From contig CM026400.1 of assembly GCA_014843695.1 (NCBI GenBank), forward strand, positions 13,471,631-13,535,630: a stretch of 64,000 nt of DNA, in the 5' to 3' direction. The notes under the pieces were generated by a model. It was not told the DNA's origin, made no database searches, and worked only from the letters and a program-made list of their open reading frames with translations. Source of the stretch: Archivesica marissinica. Taxonomy: Eukaryota; Mollusca; Bivalvia; Venerida; Vesicomyidae. The position numbers and the translations under genes were made by a program. This document shows positions 10,101 to 20,016 of this stretch, in pieces (positions within the stretch are counted from its first letter, which is position 1; every line of letters starts with the position of its first letter).

Positions 10101-11096
10101 TACAGCCATATTGCGTCATGTACAGCCATAGTGCATCATGTACAGCCAAAGTACGCCATGTACAGCCATAGTGTGTCATGTACAGCCATAGTGCATCATG
10201 TACAGCCAAAGTACGCCATGTACAGCCATAGTGTGTCATGTACAGCCATAGTACATCATGTACAGCCAAAGTACGCCATGTACAGCCATAGTGTGTCATG
10301 TACAGCCATAGTGCATCATGTACAGCCAAAGTACGCCATGTACAGCCATAGTGTGTCATGTACAGCCAAAGTATGCCATGTACAGCCATAGTGTGTCATG
10401 TACAGCCATAGTACATCATGTACAGCCAAAGTACGCCATGTACAGCCATAGTTTGTCATGTGCAGCCATAATGCGTCATGTACAGCCAAAGTATGCCATG
10501 TACAGCCATAGTGTGTCATGTACAGTCAAAGTACGCCATGTACAGCCATAGTTTGTCATGTACAGCCATAATGCGTCATGTACAGCCATAGTGCATCATG
10601 TACAGCCATAGTGCGTCATGTACAGCCAAAGTACGCCATGTACAGCCATAGTTTGTCATGTACAGCCATAATGCGTCATGTACAGCCATAGTGCATCATG
10701 TACAGCCATAATGCGTCATGTACAGCCAAAGTACGCCATGTACAGCCATAGTTTGTCATGTACAGCCATAATGCGTCATGTACAGCCATAGTGCATCATG
10801 TACAGCCATAGTGCGTCATGTACAGCACTAGTGCATCATGTGCAGCCATAGTGCATCATGTACAGCCATAGTGCTTCATGTGCAGCCATAGTGCATCATG
10901 TGCAGCCATAGTGCATCATGTACAGCCATAGTGCATCATGTACAGCCATAGTGCATCATGTGCAGCCATAGTGCATCATGTGCAGCCATAGTGCATCATG
11001 TACAGCCATAGTGCATCATGTGCAGCCATAGTGCATCATGTACAGCCATAGTGCATCATGTACAGCCATAGTGCATCATGTACAGCCATAGTGCTT
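7116..11096. repeat. 4-kb minisatellite, 19-21 bp unit (about 200 copies)
   Basis: The consensus is CATGTACAGCAAAGTATGTC (19-21 bp, mixed) up to about 9050, then the strictly 20-bp CATGTACAGCCATAGTGTGT. The right part shows higher-order periods: 60 bp at 10141-10400 and 100 bp at 10520-10800. A block of about 350 bp starting near 8028 is repeated at an offset of 397 bp. Units lack stop codons in several frames, and three units make 60 nt, so ORFs of up to 353 codons appear on both strands; these are not genes. Confidence 0.95.
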
Positions 11097-11430
11097 CAGA
11101 CTATTATGTTATTGTAGGATTGCGAATTTGCGATCTCTGCGCGATTTCGAATCAATCCAGGGGCTGCCGAAGTATCTTTGAGGTCATGAACAAGGATCGG
11201 ATAGGTAGTTCATGATACTTTCTCGGACAGGAGGTTATGTTGTCACCACAGTTTGTTTATTTGCAAGCAGGATTATGAAAGCACTGGATGCATGTTCCTG
11301 AATTTTTGTTTGGAAGGTCCGTCATAGGTCCAAGACCCCCAAGACCGCTCCATTAACGCTTTGTGATAATCCTGATATGGATCGTAGCATGGCAGTGTCC
11401 GCTAGTTTGAAACATGAAATATTAATAGCT
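11097..11430. other. Unannotated spacer
   Basis: Single-copy-looking sequence between the 20-bp array and an expanded SINE. No ORF or element end was recognised. Confidence 0.45.
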
Positions 11431-11523
11431 TTCGATATTAATTTATACAAACATTGAATTAGCTCGATTGCGAAACAAGTTCTTACAGCATTAGTAGTCA
11501 AATTGCTCTGATGGAATTAATCC

Positions 11524-11818
11524 ATCACCATGAGGGAGAGAGAGAAGAGGAAATGTGGAATTTTATCACCATGAGGGAGAGAGAAGAGGAAATGTGGAAT
11601 TTATCACCATGAGGGAGAGAGAAGAGGCAATGTGGAATTTATCACCATGAGGGAGAGAGAAGAGAAAATGTGGAATTTATCACCATGAGGGAGAGAGAAG
11701 AGGCAATGTGGAATTTATCACCATGAGGGAGAGAGAAGAGGCAATGTGGAATTTATCACCATGAGGGAGAGAGAAGAGGAAATGTGGAATTTATCACCAT
11801 GAGGGAGAGAGAAGAGAT
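11524..11818. repeat. 38-bp array from the SINE S4 body (about 8 copies)
   Basis: Units read ATCACCATGAGGGAGAGAGA and continue AGAGGAAATGTGG. The intact S4 copy (reverse of 13385-13606) has the matching stretch GGGGAGAGAGAAGAGGCAAC once. The last unit runs directly into the head-derived array. Confidence 0.85.
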
Positions 11819-12012
11819 ACAACAGCTGGTCGCAAACTCCAGGCCTCTCGCAGAAGCAAACAGGCTACCACTGCGCTGTACAACAGCTGGTCGCAAACTC
11901 CTGGCCTCTCGCACCTGACGCAAACAGGCTACGCTACCACTGCGCTGTACAACAGCTGGTAGCAAACTCCGGGCCTCTCGCACCTGAAGCAAACAGGCTA
12001 CCACTGCGCTAT
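11819..12012. repeat. Three copies of the SINE S4 tRNA-like head
   Basis: Units begin ACAACAGCTGGTCGCAAACT, followed by CAGGCCTCTCGCA-like sequence and GCTACCACTGCGCT. They match the reverse of the S4 head around its B box and the motif TCGCACCTGAAGC. The middle unit carries a small CTACG insertion. Confidence 0.8.
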
Positions 12013-12275
12013 CACGATTAATAGCTTTAGTAACTACAGCCTTCACGATTGTGACTATCTCGTTCATTCTCTCAGTCCAGGTTACACATGGTAAGATCAC
12101 ATAGAGCTAAATAAACGTTCACAACACGTACTTATGCATTTAAATTTGACAAATCGGCAACAATTTCCGTAATGAAAGGGTCATGAATTATTTATTTGTA
12201 ATTTATGGGTTGAATAATCTTTCAACATTATACTAATTACAAACAGTTGAAAACTCATTGTCTGGGGTTTCAAAG

Positions 12276-13255
12276 CCCATTGCAGGGCTTGTACGAGGTC
12301 AGAATGTTTGGCGAGAACTTAAGTGAGAAATCACTTGATGTCACTCTGCCCCGTAAATGGTATTTAAAGCGACACTACATCTGTGAAAAAGTAAATTTCT
12401 ACAGAACGTAATTTCCCACTATATGGTAGGATTTCTTTCCAAATAGATGCCAATAAACAAACGTCGTATACGACGTTTCTTGACATAACAAAACAATGTA
12501 AACAGTGTCAACATTCATGCGTAATACAAAGCGTGTATCCTGAATAACAACATTTTAGGGTACAAATTTACCGTTATGTCTCACATGTGTGCCCATGCAT
12601 ATTTATTTTTAGACTAATCTGATTTAAATTATCTTAAACGACAGTAGCACGTGCTTAGTATAGACTCCAATACTAACTTCAGGAGCGTGACTGACCTCTA
12701 TATGAAATCCTACTTTCACTTTTTGATAGATTCCAGATCATAAAAAGACTTATGAGAATTATTTCGGAAAAATTTGTATCAGAAATGCAATTTGTATGTT
12801 GTTTTGGCAGTTTGCAATGTAATGTCGCTTTAATAGATTTCATGGTTCAAATACATGTACACAGTATGGTCATTAAAAACAACATTTCAATAGAAAGAGT
12901 GCTTTACAATGACCAGTGTAGCTTACTGAACAAGCCGTTATATGAAAATAGTTATGTTATGTTATATTTCGGGTTTAACACCTGCATCAGCACCATTTTG
13001 GGCTATATTGCCGACGGGCAGTTTACCTAACAACACCTTTCCTGGGCAGGCTCCAGCGGTTAACCAGTACTTGGGTGCACCAACCTCCGTAAGAAACTGC
13101 CAACTTTTTCATATAAATGAGACACGGCCTGAGCGGGGCTCGAACCTGTGACCATCAGTGATGATAGGTTACAGTGGTATACAAGTCAGCGATCTTATGT
13201 GTCAAATTAAGGGTCCGGTCCCTAGGGCAACTATTTCGCCCCCCCCCCCCGGATG
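12276..13255. mobile_element. Degraded hAT-like MITE (family F7) hosting a SINE
   Basis: The left end CAGGGCTTGTACGAGGTCAG and inner motifs (CATTAAAAACAACATTTCAA, GTGCTTTACAATGACCAGTG) match intact F7 copies such as 62123-62427 read in reverse. About 490 bp of extra DNA (12365-12855) separates the parts, and an S3 SINE interrupts the element at 12946. A right-end remnant with GGTCCCTAGGGCAACTATTT and a poly-C run follows at 13210-13255. Boundaries are approximate. Confidence 0.5.
12946..13197 (-). mobile_element. SINE family S3, inserted in an F7 MITE
   Basis: Nearly the same as 5130-5393: on the minus strand ...TTGTATACCACTGTAACC, then a B-box-like GGTTCGAGCCCCGCT, and the tail ATATAACATAACATAAC. 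The extreme tRNA-like 5' end is missing beyond AAGATCGCTGACTTG. The ORFs 12752-13030 and 12942-13151 run through it and are not genes. Confidence 0.75.
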
Positions 13256-13384
13256 AGTCCCGTCATTGCTAAACAATGTAGGGGGTGAAATACATCAGTT
13301 TACCTCGAGGTCTGATCACACTCCCGATATCAGTGTACTCATAACTGTTGGTAGAACAGCGGTCTCATTTCTCATTATATTATA
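13256..13384. other. Short unannotated spacer
   Basis: Nothing recognisable apart from possible F7 remnants. Confidence 0.4.
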
Positions 13385-13606
13385 GTCGTGCAAGTCGTGA
13401 TAGAGCGTTCGCTTCAGGTGCGAAAGACCCGAGGTTTGAGCCCTGCTGGAGCCGTTACAATTGTGCCGTTAAGCAATGCATTTAAATTACACGTTGCCTC
13501 TTCTCTCTCCCCGTGGCGCTCGAGTCCATCAGGAATGAGGTATCGAGAGCGATTAATACAAGTTGTAAGAACTCGCAATCGGACTAAAATAAATTTGTAA
13601 TAACTA
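13385..13606 (+). mobile_element. tRNA-derived SINE, family S4, best copy
   Basis: The tRNA-like head contains GTGATAGAGCGTTCGCTTCA and a B-box-like GAGGTTTGAGCCC. The body has GTTGCCTCTTCTCTCTCCCC and a tail with ATCGAGAGCGATTAATACAA and CGCAATCGGACTAAAATAAA. It shows the unexpanded state of the segments amplified at 11524-12012 and near 63650. Confidence 0.7.
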
Positions 13607-13816
13607 ATATGGAAGTTCTATGGGCGGGTTGAAACTATCGTAAATTCGCAATCCTACAATTACATGCAACATGATGCAAGTCTGCTGCACTTTGGCTGCA
13701 CAGATGTGATTCTGAACTTCAATAATGTAAACGACATCGCAGGTACTTACTGATGTACAGCTTACAGTAGAACAAGTAAGTCGTTCAATATATATATATA
13801 CCAACTGATACTAACT
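13607..13816. other. Short spacer with (TA)n
   Basis: Includes ATATATATATATA at about 13787-13800. No other feature was recognised. Confidence 0.4.
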
Positions 13817-14064
13817 CAGGGATCATCTAACGGGCGATGTGGGCGAAATAGTCATTCTAGAGGGTGATGTTACAATTTTCAAACAAGATTTTGTCCAGTA
13901 AGATACACTGGCCCATTATAAAGCATTCCTTCTATTCAAATGTTGTATTTAATAGCCATACTGTGCAACTTGAACCATATTTTGTTGAAATATATTAAAT
14001 AACACCATTTGAGAACGTGTGCATTCACACGTCTCCCAAATTTTTTTACCTAGAATGAACCTTG
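13817..14064 (-). mobile_element. hAT-like MITE family F7 copy
   Basis: Begins CAGGGATCATCTAACGGGCG and ends CTAGAATGAACCTTG, imperfect inverted ends. The interior contains AAGATACACTGGCCCATTAT and CTTCTATTCAAATGTTGTAT, as in 62123-62427. Flanks share CTAACT on both sides, consistent with a partly decayed 8-bp duplication. Confidence 0.7.
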
Positions 14065-14106
14065 CTAACTAAGCAAGTCTACTACTACTGCGCACTTCAC
14101 ACTTAG

Positions 14107-14362
14107 AACTGGCTGTCTGATTAGCGCAGTGGTTAGCGCGTTCGCGTCTAACTAATGCAACCCGGGTTCGATCCTCGGACTGGGAAGAATGTGAGATGTA
14201 CGGTGGTCGCCAGATCGGACAGGTTGATTTTGTCCGGGTACTCCGGTTTCCTCCAACACGAATTACCACATATACGCTTTTATCCACGTCAACGAGAGTG
14301 ATTAATATAAGTTATTAAAACTTGCTTCGCAATCGTTGTAAAATAAATAACGTTTAAACTTT
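14107..14362 (+). mobile_element. tRNA-derived SINE, family S1, best copy
   Basis: The head GGCTGTCTGATTAGCGCAGT is followed by GGTTAGCGCG, with B box GGGTTCGATCCTCGG. The body holds GGTCGCCAGATCGGACAGG and GTACTCCGGTTTCCTCC; the tail holds CTTGCTTCGCAATCGTTG then AAAATAAATAACG. It is full length or nearly so. Confidence 0.85.
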
Positions 14363-14396
14363 TAGTCACCGTGGACACATTCACAAATATCTGCAA

Positions 14397-14600
14397 CTTA
14401 TCATAGTATTATTTAACGTCGCCCATTTGAGCGGCGGGCAATTTACATAAATACCGTTCCTGGGCAGGCTCCAGCTGTTAACCAATACTTGGTGCACCAA
14501 CCTCGGTAAGAAACTGCAAACTTTTTCATATAAAGAGACAAGGTCTGAGCTGGGCTCGAACCTGTGACCATCAGTGATGATAGGTTAAAGTGGTATATGA
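14397..14600 (-). mobile_element. SINE family S3, truncated
   Basis: Matches the S3 body and B-box region (GGTTCGAGCCCAGCT on the minus strand) but lacks the A-box end. It directly abuts the S2 SINE that follows, so two SINEs lie head to tail. Confidence 0.7.
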
Positions 14601-14603
14601 TTG

Positions 14604-14892
14604 TGTGTTTTACGTTCATTTATCGTCGCTACCGGTTGCCCATATGAGCGACGCCCCCTGAAGAGATTAGTCATTTTAGATTTTTGGAGGATAGTGCAAT
14701 GATACAGACAGAGACCCATTCCAGAGTCTCCTCTGGTTCGTTTACGTGCACGGTGTAAAGCACCGACACGAGACCTTGGTTTAACGTCCCATCTGAAAGA
14801 TTGTTAATTTTATTAGGGTCAGACGGGGGATCGAACCTGCCATCCCTGGATTACCAGTCCAACATGTTTACCACTGGACTACAGATCCGTAG
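14604..14892 (-). mobile_element. tRNA-derived SINE, family S2, full length
   Basis: On the minus strand it starts ACGGATCTGTAGTCCAGTGG (A box TAGTCCAGTGG) with B box GGTTCGATCCCCCGTC. The body contains GTCTCGTGTCGGTGCTTTAC and the tail CGATAAATGAACGTAAAACA. Other copies: 18700-18920, 42341-42450, 49620-49890, 50828-51066. Confidence 0.85.
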
Positions 14893-14974
14893 TATATGAT
14901 CAACATTTTAGTATTTGCATAATCATGCATAATAATACATAAACCTACTTTTAACAATTTTCTTTATAATGATA

Positions 14975-17882
14975 ACATTCCGTGCCTATACGAAGGTAGT
15001 TCTACTCCGGTGTACATCCGTGCCTATACGAAGGTAGTTCTACTCCGGTGTACATCCGTGCCTATACGAAGGTAGTTCTACTCCGGTGTCCATCCGTGCC
15101 TATACGAAAGTAGTTCTACTCCGGTGTCCATCCGTGCCTATACGAAGGTAATTCTACTCCGGTGTCCATCCGTGCCTATACGAAAGTAGTTCTACTCCGG
15201 TGTCCATCCGTGCCTATACGAAGGTAATTCTACTCCGGTGTCCATCCGTGCCTATACGAAGGTAGTTCTACTCCGGTGTACATCCGTGCCTATACGAAGG
15301 TAGTTCTACTCCGGTGTACATCCGTGCCTATACGAAGGTAGTTCTACTCTGGTGTACATTCGTGCCTATACGAAGGTAGTTCTACTCCGGTGTCCATCCG
15401 TGCCTATTCGAAGGTAGTTCTACTCCGGTGTACATCCGTGCCTATACGAAGGTAGTTCTACTCCGGTGTACATCCGTGCCTATACGAAGGTAGTTCTACT
15501 CCGGTGTACATCCGTGCCTATACGAAGGTAGTTCTACTACGGTGTCCATCCGTGCCTATACGAAGGTAGTTCTACTCCGGTGTCCATCCGTGCCTATACG
15601 AAGGTAGTTCTACTCCGGTGTACATTCGTGCCTATACGAAGGTAGTTCTACTCCGGTGTACATCCGTTCCTATACCAATGGTAGTTCTACTCCGGTGTAC
15701 ATCCGTGCCTATACGAAGGTAGTTCTACTCCGGTGTACATCCGTGCCTATACGAAGGTAGTTCTACTCCGGTTTTCATCCGTGCCTATACGACGGTAGTT
15801 CTACTCCGGTGTACATCCGTGCCTATACGAAGGTAGTTCTACTCCGGTGTACATCCGTGCCTATACGAAGGTAGTTCTACTCCGGTGTCCATCCGTGCCT
15901 ATACGAAGGTAGTTCTACTCCGGTGTCCATCCGTGCTTATACGAAGGTAGTTCTACTCCGGTGTACATCCGTGCCTATACGAAGGTAGTTCTACTCCGGT
16001 GTCCATCCGTGCCTATACGAAGGTAGTTCTACTCCGGTGTCCATCCGTGCCTATACGAAGGTAGTTCTACTCCGTGTACATCCGTGCCTATACGAAGGTA
16101 GTTCTACTCCGGTGTCCATCCGTGCCTATACGAAGGTAGTTCTACTCCGGTGTACATCCGTGCCTATACGACGGTAGTTCTACTCCGGTGTACATCCGTG
16201 CCTATTCGAATGTAGTTCTACTCCGGTGTACATCCGTGCCCATACGAAGGTAGTTCTACTCCGGTGTACATCCGTGCCTATTCGAAGGTAGTTCTACTCC
16301 GGTGTCCATCCGTGCCTATACGAAGGTAGTTCTACTCCGGTTTACATCCGTGCCTATACGAAGGTAGTTCTACTCCGGTGTACATCCGTGCCTATACGAA
16401 GGTAGTTCTACTCCGGTGTACATCCGTGCCTATACGACAGTAGTTCTACTCCGGTGTACATCCGTGCATATACGAAGGTAGTTCTACTCCGGTGTACATC
16501 CGTGCCTATACGAAGGTAGTTCAACTCCGGTGTACATCCGTGCTTATACGAAGGTAGTTCTACTCCGGTGTACATCCGTGCCTATACGAAGATAGTTCTA
16601 CTCCGGTGTACATCCGTGCCTATACGAAGGTAGTTCTACTCCGGTGTACATCCGTGCCTATACGAAGGTAGTTTTACTCCGGTTTTCATCCGTGCCTATA
16701 CGAAGGTAGTTCTACTCCGGTGTACATCCGTGCCTATACGAAGGTAGTTCTACTCCGGTGTACATCCGTGCCTATACGAAGGTAGTTCTACTCCGGTGTC
16801 CATCCGTGCCTATACGAAAGTAGTTCTACTCCGGTGTCCATCCGTGCCTGTACGAAGTTAGTTCTACTCCGGTGTACATCCGTGCCTATACGAAGGTAGT
16901 TCTACTCCGGTGTACATCCGTGCCTATACGAAGGTAGTTCTACTCCGGTGTACATCCGTGCCTATACGAAGGTAGTTCTACTCCGGTGTACATCCGTGCC
17001 TATACGAAGGTAGTTCTACTCCGGTGTCCATCCGTGCCTATACGAAAGTAGTTCTACTCCGGTGTCCATCCGTGCCTATACGAAGGTAATTCTACTCCGG
17101 TGTCCATCCGTGCCTATACGAAAGTAGTTCTACTCCGGTGTCCATCCGTGCCTATACGAAGGTAATTCTACTCCGGTGTCCATCCTTGCCTATACGAAGG
17201 TAGTTCTACTCCGGTGTACATCCGTGCCTATACGAAGGTAGTTCTACTCCGGTGTACATCCGTGCCTATACGAAGGTAGTTCTACTCTGGTGTACATTCG
17301 TGCCTATACGAAGGTAGTTCTACTCCGGTGTCCATCCGTGCCTATTCGAAGGTAGTTCTACTCCGGTGTACATCCGTGCCTATACGAAGGTAGTTCTACT
17401 CCGGTGTACATCCGTGCCTATACGAAGGTAGTTCTACTCCGGTGTACATCCGTGCCTATACGAAGGTAGTTCTACTACGGTGTCCATCCGTGCCTATACG
17501 AAGGTAGTTCTACTCCGGTGTCCATCCGTGCCTATACGAAGGTAGTTCTACTCCGGTGTACATTCGTGCCTATACGAAGGTAGTTCTACTCCGGTGTACA
17601 TCCGTTCCTATACCAATGGTAGTTCTACTCCGGTGTACATCCGTGCCTATACGAAGGTAGTTCTACTCCGTGTCCATCCGTGCCTATACGATGGTAGTTC
17701 TACTCCGGTGTACATCCGTGCCTATACGAAGGTAATTCTACTCCGTGTCCATCCGTGCCTATACGATGGTAGTTCTACTCCGGTGTACATCCGTGCCTAT
17801 ACGAAGGTAATTCTACTCCGGTGTCCATCATTGCCTATACGAAGGTAGTTCTACTCCGGTGTACATCCGTGCCTATACGAAG
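14975..17882. repeat. 38-bp minisatellite (about 76 copies)
   Basis: Units contain GGTGTACATCCGTGCCTATA and end in GTTCTACTCC. Variants (TGTCC for TGTAC, AAAG for AAGG, AATTC for AGTTC) mark individual units. The rare variant CCGTTCCTATACCAATGG occurs at 15664 and 17602, exactly 1938 bp (51 units) apart, and neighbouring variants match too, so a large block of the array has been duplicated. Confidence 0.95.
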
Positions 17883-18282
17883 CTGACCAAGTGTAACTAC
17901 TGCACAATTTGGATTGGCCCTCACCAACAGACACACACTTGTTTGAGTAGCAGACGCCATATATAACTCGTATATTGATCTATCAAAAAATTATTTGATT
18001 TTTGAAAATTCTTTTAACATTTATATTTCATTTCAAAAACGCATATCTATTCTAATTGTAAGGAAGTAAATGATATTGCTTTCTGTTCACACACAATGTC
18101 TTCAAACATCGGTTTACAAAAGCAAAGGTCATATATAAATGGTCGGGTCTATAGACCAGGTGAAATGGACTTTTCAAAATCGGTAACTGCAACGGTAAAC
18201 TTAGCCTCACCGAACAGCTGCTTTATTTACATAGACATATATCAATTATCCACTCTTGTGAACGAGTAACTGTTGATAATAA
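17883..18282. other. Unannotated spacer
   Basis: AT-rich sequence with no recognisable gene or element. Confidence 0.45.
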
Positions 18283-18308
18283 CGTGTGCGTGTGCGTGTG
18301 CATGTGTG

Positions 18309-18359
<51 letters not shown>

Positions 18360-18363
18360 ACAC
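18283..18363. repeat. GT-rich microsatellite (GTGC)n
   Basis: GTGTGC units grade into a pure TGCG run of about twelve units. Alternating purine-pyrimidine sequence of this kind can adopt Z-DNA. The minus-strand ORF through it (Ala-Arg-Thr-His repeats) is not a gene. Confidence 0.9.
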
Positions 18364-18699
18364 GCGCTTACAGTTAAATGCGCAGCTGAGCACGACATGT
18401 TAGCCACAAGCATATATTCAGAGGTTCCAGGTACCGTTGCTATCCGCCATGTCAAGTAACCAAGAATGTCATTGCAATTGGGGTGTCTTAGAAATGTAAT
18501 GCGTAATGCTCCGATACATGTTCAACATGTTTCTGTAGGCGTCTCCCGAAGCTGCAGGGTAGAAGGGGGAGAGTAGTAATATTAAACTCAGCTTTGTAGT
18601 GAGCAAGACATGGGTAAGCAAGATGTCGAGATATGTCTAGTATACTAGGCCGTACATATAAACACATATGTATGTATATATGACTGGCGTTGTAAAATA
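18364..18699. other. Unannotated spacer
   Basis: Nothing recognisable. Confidence 0.4.
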
Positions 18700-18920
18700 A
18701 TTGTGTTCGATCCCCCGTCTGACCCTAATAATATTAACAGTCTTTCAGATGGGACCTATAGATATAGTGTCGGTGTTTTACACCATGTACATACAAGAAC
18801 CAGAGGAGACACTGTAATTGATCTCTGACTGTATATTTGCACTATCCTCCAAAATCTAAAATATATCTTCATGAATCGTCGCTCATATGGAAAACCGGTA
18901 AATAAACGTAAAACACCTGA
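18700..18920 (+). mobile_element. SINE family S2, 5'-truncated and diverged
   Basis: Starts at the B box (GTTCGATCCCCCGTCTGACC) and runs to the AATAAACGTAAAACACC tail. It lacks the A-box half and is more diverged than the other S2 copies. Confidence 0.75.
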
Positions 18921-19018
18921 TTTCTATTATTATGGCTATCTCTAGATTTCAAACTATCCCATAAATAATGATGTACGATGTGTTAGAATTTGATTAACGA
19001 AATGAAAAATACGGTCAG

Positions 19019-19259
19019 TTAACCCTTTCAACACCACATACCTCTAAATAGACTTACAAAAAGTGTAGATCCAGATGAGCCGGCTCGTGACGAGCCGTCT
19101 CATCAGGATCTGCGCTTTTTGCCAGTGATATGAATATTTTTAGACATAATTACCCATTTTGATTAATGAACTTGTCCAAATATGATTTTCTGATTCATTT
19201 ATTGGTTTATGAATATCATGGACCAGTCCATGTGAGTTACTTGGTGTTGAATGGGTTAA
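19019..19259 (+). mobile_element. TTAA MITE family 1, copy C (241 bp)
   Basis: TTAA lies at both ends. It is nearly identical to copy A, including the central palindrome CCGGCTCGTGACGAGCCG and one copy of the terminal 37-bp segment. Confidence 0.9.
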
Positions 19260-19690
19260 ATAGTACAACAAAATATAGTTCTCTACACTAGGTTGAGACA
19301 GACGTTAGAGCGGTGCTATGCTATGTAACGCGACGAATTTCAAATCACGGGTGGTTTGATGGATAGAGAAAATACTCCTACTGTAGACGAAATAAGGTGT
19401 TACGTACGGTGGTTTATATCGAAGTGTTTTGTTCAGCTGGTTTTTGTTGACGCCCAGCATGATAACATATCATTACCATCAATACATGTTATAATCTGTT
19501 AAGTGAAATCGGTGCACGGATATTTCAACTAAGGTACAGGTCTATATAATTTGATTTTAATATCTATTATAATAGTGAATCTATATATGCATGGGTATTG
19601 CATGCTAATTACTGGCAACTAAGCTGTTGATATTGCAATCGCATATTATCTTCTCAACAGAAGGTCTATAATACACATACTAAGCAATGT
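19260..19690. other. Unannotated spacer
   Basis: AT-rich. The last part (CTACGGTACATGCCAATTGT) grades into the following array. Confidence 0.45.
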
Positions 19691-20016
19691 GTTTGCGGTA
19701 CATTATATTCTTCTACGGTACATGCCAATTGTCTGCGGTACATGACATTTAGCTGCGGTACATAACATTTAGCTGCGGTACATAACATTTAGCTGCGGTA
19801 TATGACATTTAGCTGCGGTACATAACATTTAGCTGCGGTATATGACATTTAGCTGCGGTACATAACATTTAGCTGCGGTACATAACATTTAGCTGCGGTA
19901 TATGACATTTAGCTGCGGTACATAACATTTAGCTGCGGTATATCACATTTAGCTGCGGTACATAACATTTAGCTGCGGTACATAACATTTAGCTGCGGTA
20001 CATGACATTTAGCTGC
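19691..20016. repeat. 20-bp minisatellite (about 16 copies)
   Basis: Unit GCGGTACATAACATTTAGCT, with TATGAC and CATGAC variants. It passes directly into the next array through GCGCTATGTTGTAGTATATG, so the two share a boundary without spacer. Confidence 0.9.

Larger units (their letters stand above)
11431..12040 (-). mobile_element. SINE family S4 copy swollen by two internal arrays
   Basis: The outer parts match the reverse of the S4 SINE at 13385-13606: a tail with GATTGCGAAACAAGTTCTTA and a head remnant TCTCGCACCTGAAGC near TATCACGA. In this copy the S4 body motif GAGAGAGAAGAGGCAAYGTG has become a 38-bp array (11524-11818), and the tRNA-like head has become a roughly 62-bp array of three (11819-12012). 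Total length is about three times that of the intact copy. Confidence 0.75.

Noticed and set aside
7116..11096. CRISPR-like direct repeats
   Set aside because: Units are contiguous with no unique spacers, and the context is eukaryotic.
12752..13151. Two overlapping plus-strand ORFs
   Set aside because: They run across the junction of an F7 MITE and an S3 SINE and have no recognisable motif.
18246..18455. 69-codon ORF with Ala-Arg-Thr-His repeats
   Set aside because: It is a translation of the TGCG microsatellite.
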